Assembly: GCA_021785335.1 (NCBI GenBank)
Contig: JAJYFW010000002.1
Coordinates: 1-19,705, forward strand
Direction of reading: 5' to 3'
Source of the DNA: Pseudomonadota bacterium
Lineage (GTDB): Bacteria > Pseudomonadota > Alphaproteobacteria > Acetobacterales > Acetobacteraceae
Length of the DNA: 19,705 nt
Position numbers and translations under genes: made by a program. Below the pieces are notes generated by a model. It saw only the letters and a list, made by a program, of their open reading frames with translations, was not told where the DNA came from and made no database searches. Shown piece by piece: positions 15,268-19,705 of the stretch (within the stretch, counting starts at the first letter, position 1; every line of letters starts with the position of its first letter).

Positions 15268-16659
15268 ATGCGACTGCTGCGCGCCGAGACCTTCGCGGCC
15301 GACGCCGAGACCGGCGTGCTCGTCGTCGGGGCGGGCGCGGCCGGCCTCACCGCGGCCCTGTCCGCCCACGCCGCCGGCGCCGAGACGATGCTGCTCGAGC
15401 GCGACGTGACGCCGACCGGGTCCACCTCGCTCTCTTCGGGGCTGATCCCGTCGGCCGGCACGCGATTCCAGCGCGCGCTCGGCATCCGCGACGATACCGC
15501 AACATTCTTTGCCGACATCATGGCCAAGAATGGCGGCCGGACCGATGCAGCGCGGGCCCACCGCCTTGCCGACCTCGCGGGCGAGGCGGTGGAATTCCTC
15601 GCGGACGCTGCCGGCGTGCCGTTCTCCGTCGTCGAGGGGTTCACCTACCCTGGCCACTCCGCGCTGCGCATGCACGGCACGCCCCGCCGCACGGGGTCGG
15701 AACTGATGGGGCACCTGCTCGCAGGCGCGGAGCGCGCCGGGATCCCGCTCGTCACATCCGCCACCGTCGCCACCCTCGCCGCGGATGCCGCCGGACGCAT
15801 CCTCGGCGTCGAGGTCGAGCGCCCGGATGGCGGGCGCGAGCGCGTCGCCTGCCGCGCCCTGGTGCTCGCCTGCGGTGGCTTCGGCGCCGATGGGGCGCGT
15901 GTGCGCTCGCACATCCCCACGATGGCCAATGCGCTCTATTTCGGCCATCCCGGCCATCGCGGCGACGCGCTCGCATGGGCTGAGGCGCTCGGTGCTCGGC
16001 TCGCCGATCTCCCAGGCCATCAGGGGCACGGCTCGGTGGCCCACCCGCACGGCATCCTCATCACGTGGGCGACGATGACCGAGGGCGGCATACAGGTAAG
16101 CCGCGAGGGCCGCCGTTTCGCCGACGAGAGCCACGGCTATTCCGAACACGCGGCGGCGGTTCTGGCGCAGCCGGGAGGCGAGGCGATTGCCATCTTCGAC
16201 GCGCGCATCGCGGAAATCGCCCGCCAGTTCGAGGATTTCCGAAACGCGGAGGCGCTTGGTGCGGTGCGCGAGGCGGCGGATGCGCGGGCGCTCGCCGCCC
16301 TGTTCGCGCTTCCGGAGGCCGCGCTTGCCGCGTCGCTCGCCGAGGCGGACGCGCTCGCCGCCGCGGGCGCGCGCGACGGGTTCGGGCGCGTCTTTTCCGA
16401 AGCGAAACGTCTCGTTCCGCCCTATCGCGCCGTGCGGGTCACCGGCGCGCTGTTCCACACCCAGGGCGGACCGGATACCGACGCGGAGGCACGCGTGCTC
16501 GGCGCCGACGGCCGCCCGCTGCCCAACCTCTTCGCTGCCGGCGGCGCCGGACGGGGCGTCTCCGGCCCGCGCGCGGACGGCTATCTGTCCGGCAACGGGC
16601 TGCTCTCGGCTGTGGGTTTCGGCCGCATCGCGGGCCTCGCCGCGGCGCGCCTCACCTAG
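15268..16659 (+). CDS. FAD-dependent oxidoreductase, fumarate reductase/succinate dehydrogenase flavoprotein-like
   Basis: The 463-residue product starts 8 bp after the previous stop, behind a GAGGA ribosome site that overlaps that stop. GVLVVGAGAAGL (16-27) is the dinucleotide-binding turn, and LLERD at 42-46 supplies the acidic residue (Glu44) that holds the adenine ribose. The C-terminal block LFAAGGAGRGVSG, followed by GNGLLSAVGFGRIAG, is typical of the FAD_binding_2 family (fumarate reductase, 3-ketosteroid dehydrogenase, tricarballylate dehydrogenase TcuA). No signal peptide or heme motif is seen, so it is probably a cytoplasmic soluble enzyme. It likely introduces or reduces a C=C bond next to a carbonyl or carboxyl group in the pathway. 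Its electron partner is not evident here. It is the last gene of the closely spaced block. Confidence 0.85.
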   Translation: MRLLRAETFAADAETGVLVVGAGAAGLTAALSAHAAGAETMLLERDVTPTGSTSLSSGLIPSAGTRFQRALGIRDDTATFFADIMAKNGGRTDAARAHRLADLAGEAVEFLADAAGVPFSVVEGFTYPGHSALRMHGTPRRTGSELMGHLLAGAERAGIPLVTSATVATLAADAAGRILGVEVERPDGGRERVACRALVLACGGFGADGARVRSHIPTMANALYFGHPGHRGDALAWAEALGARLADLPGHQGHGSVAHPHGILITWATMTEGGIQVSREGRRFADESHGYSEHAAAVLAQPGGEAIAIFDARIAEIARQFEDFRNAEALGAVREAADARALAALFALPEAALAASLAEADALAAAGARDGFGRVFSEAKRLVPPYRAVRVTGALFHTQGGPDTDAEARVLGADGRPLPNLFAAGGAGRGVSGPRADGYLSGNGLLSAVGFGRIAGLAAARLT

Positions 16660-16785
16660 CGCCCGCGCCGCCTGGTACAGCCTTGTCTCCGCAGAACCGG
16701 GCGCGGTAGACGAGCCATCCAGCAGATGGACACACCGGCCGACATCGACGAGCGACCAGCCAGTGTCTTCGCCGCCACGTTCCCC

Positions 16786-16797
16786 CGCAACGTTGCG
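16786..16797. promoter_or_regulatory. perfect 12-bp palindrome CGCAACGTTGCG in the gap before the Mo hydroxylase gene
   Basis: The 206-bp gap (16660-16865) has no credible gene. It contains this perfect palindrome 68 bp before the GTG at 16866. A second AACGTT occurs at 16816-16821. It might bind a regulator of the molybdenum hydroxylase gene, but no regulator gene is in the window. No clear -35/-10 pair was found in the gap. Confidence 0.3.
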
Positions 16798-16865
16798 ATC
16801 GGCCCAGGACGCCCGAACGTTTTCGCCCACGTGACAGGACGTTTCCTCTCGCCAGAGGCCGGGCC

Positions 16866-19271
16866 GTGAGCACGATCGGTGACAGTCCTCGCCGGCGTGA
16901 GGATCGGCGCTTTCTGACGGGAAGCGGCCGCTACCTCGACGACCTGGCTTTTCCGGACGCCCTGGTCGCGCGCTTCGTCCGCTCGCCGCACGCGCATGCC
17001 CTCATCCTCGACATCGACACGGATGCCGCCGCCCACATGCCGGGCGTCGAATGCATCGCCACCGGCGCTGATTTCGCGCGGTGGACGAAGCCGTTGCGGA
17101 TGGCGCCGCCGATCGAGGGACTCAAGCCCGTCACGATCGAAACTCTGCCCGTCGGCAAGGTTCGTTTCGAGGGCGACCCTGTTGCGTGCATCGTCGCGCG
17201 CGGCCGCTGGCAGGCGGAGGACGCGGCGGAGCGGATCGTCGTTTCGTACGAGGCGTTGCCACCGGTCGTCGACATCGCCGGCGCAATGGCACCGGGCGCG
17301 GCACTGGTAGATGAGACGCTCCCGACCAACGTGGTCTCGCGGCAAAGCTGTTCGGCGGGCGATCCAGCTGCGCGCTTTGCCGCGGCACACCGTGTCGTGA
17401 CCGCGCGCTTTGGCCAGCACCGCCAGACCCATGCGCCGCTGGAGCCGCGTGGCTGCTGCGCCGTCTGGGACGAGGGGCGGCAGCACCTGACGATGCATAT
17501 CGGCAACCAGGCGCCGCACCCGCTGCGCACGGCGCTGGCCGCGCGTCTAGGCCTCGCGGAAACACAGGTCACTGTGATCTGCCCCGACATCGGCGGCGCG
17601 TTCGGCCAGAAGATCGCCCTGTTCCGCGAGGAACTCTGCGTCGCCGCCCTGGCGCGGCACCTGCGGCGCCCGGTGCGCTGGCGGGAAGAGCGCGGCGAGA
17701 ACCTGCTGGCGGCCGCGCACGCGCGCGAACAGATGGTGGAAACGCGCGCCGCCGTGGATGCGCAGGGGCGCATTCAGGCACTCGACCTGCGAATCGTCGA
17801 GGATTTCGGCGCGTATTGTTTCTATCCGGCCAACTACATGGCGCGCGTCGTCGCCATCATCGCGACGGGGCCGTATCGCATCGCCGACTATGCGTTCGAC
17901 GTGCGCGTGGTGCTGACCAACAAATGCGGCAGCGCGCCGATGCGCGCGCCAATGTCGATCGCCTCCTGGGTGATGGAGGGTACGATCGATGCCGTGGCGC
18001 GCGAGCTCGGCCTCGACCCGATCGAGGTGCGCCGGCGCAACATGATTGCGCGGTCGGAACTTCCCTACACGATGCCGAGCGGCGAGGTTCTGCACGACGT
18101 CACGCCGGCCGAGACACTGGAGGCGGCGCTGACGGCGTTCGACGTGCCGGCCTTCCGCGCGAGGCAGGCGGCGGACCGGACGCGCGGGGTCCACCGTGGC
18201 CTCGGCGTCTGCACCGTCATCGAATCCACGACCTATGGTTCCGCGTTCTACAAGGCTGCCGGCATCCCCGGCTCAGGGCACGAGGCGGCCTGGGTGAAGA
18301 TCGGCCCGTCAGGAGCCGTCGACGCCGCGGTGGGGTTGATGGGCTCCGGGCAGGGATACGAGACGGCCCTGGCGCAGGCCGTCGCCGCCGGGCTCGGCGT
18401 GGCGGCGGAGAACGTGCGCATCCATCTCGGGAACACCGACGTGGCGCCGTACGGCATGGGCAGCCGGGGCGCACGCGGCGGCACGGCCGGCGGGTCGGTG
18501 CTGTTCCTTGCCGGTCAGGCGCTGCAAGGGAAGGTCCGCGCGATCGGCGCCGCGCTGCTGGGGCTGAACTCGGGCGACGACCTGCGGCTGGCGGAAGGGC
18601 GGTTGCAGCGGCGGATCGACAGCGCGTGGCGGGATACCGGCCTCGGCATCGAGGACATCGCGCGCACCGCCTATCTGGACCCGCTACGCCTGCCGGAGGG
18701 CATGGAGCCGGGACTGGAGGCGCACAAAGCCTATGATCCGCCAGCCATGACCTATTCCAACGCGACCCATCTGTGCGAGGTCGTGGTCGATGCCGACACC
18801 GGACTCGTCACACCGGTTCGCTACCTGGTGGCCGAGGATTGCGGCACCGTGCTGAACCCGATGATCGTCGAGGGCCAGCAGCACGGAGCGATCGCGATGG
18901 GCCTGTCGGGCGCCTTGCGCGAACAGGTTGTCTATGACGCCGACGGCCACAACGTGACCGGCAGCTTCATGGATTACGGGCTTTCGACCGCCGCCGACCT
19001 GCCGCCGATCGAGATCGTGTCCTGCCACACGCCAAGCCGCCGGACGCCGACGGGCAGCAAGGGCATGTCCGAAGGCGGGGTGATGGGGGCGCTGGCCGCG
19101 GTGACGCTCGCCGTCAACGATGCGCTGGCGCCGTTCGGCGTCGTGATGGAGCAACAGCCGCTGACCCCGCCCGCGGTCGCCGCCGCGCTGCGGCAGGCGG
19201 GCGTCGAGGGCCCGCATGCCGGCGGCCGCGAGAAAACAGTCGGTGAACGGCAGCGACGGCGACATTGGTGA
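16866..19271 (+). CDS. xanthine dehydrogenase/CoxL-family molybdopterin-binding large subunit
   Basis: A GTG start with AGAGG seven bases upstream gives 801 residues. It begins DSPRRREDRRFLTGSGRYLDD, the standard opening of CoxL-type large subunits (Ald_Xan_dh_C). Cofactor motifs follow: IGGAFGQK (242-249), an active-site loop PMRAPMS with Arg360, GSGQGYE with Gln496, GSRGARGG (532-539) and GSKGMSEGG with the catalytic Glu736. The loop lacks the Cys of true CO dehydrogenase (AYRCSFR), so this is a hydroxylase of an aldehyde or heterocycle rather than CO dehydrogenase. The usual partners, the 2Fe-2S small subunit and FAD medium subunit, are not in the window, although the 16659-16866 gap and 19272-19705 were checked. 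The last 20 or so residues are basic and beyond the normal end. It probably serves the same pathway as the upstream genes. Confidence 0.9.
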   Translation: MSTIGDSPRRREDRRFLTGSGRYLDDLAFPDALVARFVRSPHAHALILDIDTDAAAHMPGVECIATGADFARWTKPLRMAPPIEGLKPVTIETLPVGKVRFEGDPVACIVARGRWQAEDAAERIVVSYEALPPVVDIAGAMAPGAALVDETLPTNVVSRQSCSAGDPAARFAAAHRVVTARFGQHRQTHAPLEPRGCCAVWDEGRQHLTMHIGNQAPHPLRTALAARLGLAETQVTVICPDIGGAFGQKIALFREELCVAALARHLRRPVRWREERGENLLAAAHAREQMVETRAAVDAQGRIQALDLRIVEDFGAYCFYPANYMARVVAIIATGPYRIADYAFDVRVVLTNKCGSAPMRAPMSIASWVMEGTIDAVARELGLDPIEVRRRNMIARSELPYTMPSGEVLHDVTPAETLEAALTAFDVPAFRARQAADRTRGVHRGLGVCTVIESTTYGSAFYKAAGIPGSGHEAAWVKIGPSGAVDAAVGLMGSGQGYETALAQAVAAGLGVAAENVRIHLGNTDVAPYGMGSRGARGGTAGGSVLFLAGQALQGKVRAIGAALLGLNSGDDLRLAEGRLQRRIDSAWRDTGLGIEDIARTAYLDPLRLPEGMEPGLEAHKAYDPPAMTYSNATHLCEVVVDADTGLVTPVRYLVAEDCGTVLNPMIVEGQQHGAIAMGLSGALREQVVYDADGHNVTGSFMDYGLSTAADLPPIEIVSCHTPSRRTPTGSKGMSEGGVMGALAAVTLAVNDALAPFGVVMEQQPLTPPAVAAALRQAGVEGPHAGGREKTVGERQRRRHW

Positions 19272-19705
19272 AGCCGACCAGCACGAGGACCACGCCCCTA
19301 CCTTGGGCGGGAAACAGCGGCGCACCGGTCCAGACCCGACGGCAGTACGGCGTCCCTAAGCCCCGGGAAGGCGGCCATGCCGAAGAACATGGGCAGTCCA
19401 CGGGCGGCAATGGCGCCCATCGAGGGGCGAGAGAGGCGGCGGTTCACCGGCTCGATTGCCGGGGTGGCGGCGGCCTTCAGTCGCACGGCAGGCTATCTCC
19501 GGGTGCCGGTTTCGTTGCACCGGAGCCGCCCGATCGTCCCTTCGCCGCGACTCGACTCTTTTTTGCGACGCAACAGGACCCTTTTACGGTGACGGGTTAT
19601 TACAAAGGCGGTCCGACCGGGGAAAGTGTGGCATAAGGGACTCATATATATCGAAAATTCACACGATTCCGTGATAACGGTTGCTCGACTGCGATCGTTT
19701 TGATA
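19272..19705. other. gene-free right end, 434 bp, AT-rich at the terminus
   Basis: No frame on either strand looks like a real protein. A hydrophobic run on the minus strand around 19240-19310 (VVLVLVGFTNVAVAAVH) is short, overlaps the end of the Mo hydroxylase gene, and has no start or domain context. From about 19560 to the edge the DNA is much richer in A and T, including TATATA at 19645-19650. It may be the upstream region of a gene beyond the window. Confidence 0.4.

Noticed and set aside
15010..16830. Open frame of 606 codons on the minus strand across the flavoprotein gene
   Set aside because: It is another antisense shadow of GC-rich coding DNA. The composition is biased and it spans parts of two well-supported plus-strand genes.
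16866..19271. Carbon monoxide dehydrogenase (CoxL) assignment
   Set aside because: The active-site loop reads PMRAPMS and lacks the AYRCSFR-type Cys that defines CO-oxidising CoxL.
19265..19636. 123-codon plus-strand frame after the Mo hydroxylase gene
   Set aside because: No domain, no ribosome site, biased composition (Gly, Arg, Pro), and it overlaps the preceding stop. It looks like chance.

Overview
The window is GC-rich DNA with the codon use and gene content of an alphaproteobacterium. A member of the Acetobacteraceae or another Rhodospirillales family is my best guess, from general style only; there is no rRNA or phylogenetic marker gene here. No tRNA, rRNA, CRISPR array or transcription-factor gene was seen.

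Left part (1-5484) is accessory in character. It opens with the 3' end of an IS3-family insertion sequence (transposase C-terminus 1-186, probable right inverted repeat to about 220). The IS abuts a two-domain lipoprotein gene (223-1119) that also carries an in-frame amber codon at 571-573, so it is probably a pseudogene. A long imperfect hairpin (1151-1199) separates it from two convergent minus-strand genes for small exported Ser/Ala/Gly-rich proteins (1253-1573 and 1624-2304). A 556-bp divergent intergenic region leads to a third, larger exported low-complexity protein (2861-4558, 565 aa) with an internal repeat of 77 residues. Its 3' end is followed by four consecutive hairpins, the last a canonical rho-independent terminator (4674-4716). 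A possible 45-aa membrane peptide (4860-4997) and about 490 bp of apparently gene-free DNA follow.

Right part (5485-19271) is a tightly packed plus-strand catabolic operon behind a TATAAT-type promoter at 5485-5512. In order it encodes a branched-chain-amino-acid-type (Liv/HAAT) ABC importer (binding protein, two permeases, two ATPases), an isocitrate lyase/PEP mutase-family C-C lyase, N-methylhydantoinase-type HyuB and HyuA subunits, an isochorismatase-fold protein whose nucleophilic Cys is replaced by Gly, and a fumarate-reductase-like FAD oxidoreductase. After a 206-bp gap comes a lone molybdenum hydroxylase large subunit (XDH/CoxL type) with no FeS or FAD partner gene in view. Most neighbours overlap by 1-11 nt, so they are probably translationally coupled.

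Taken together the operon looks like uptake and breakdown of one small organic compound. A cyclic amide, imide or N-heterocycle is plausible: oxidation by the Mo enzyme, ATP-dependent ring opening by HyuAB, hydrolysis, flavin-linked dehydrogenation, and C-C cleavage by the lyase. The substrate cannot be read from the sequence. The last 434 bp (19272-19705) hold no gene I recognise and become AT-rich at the end.
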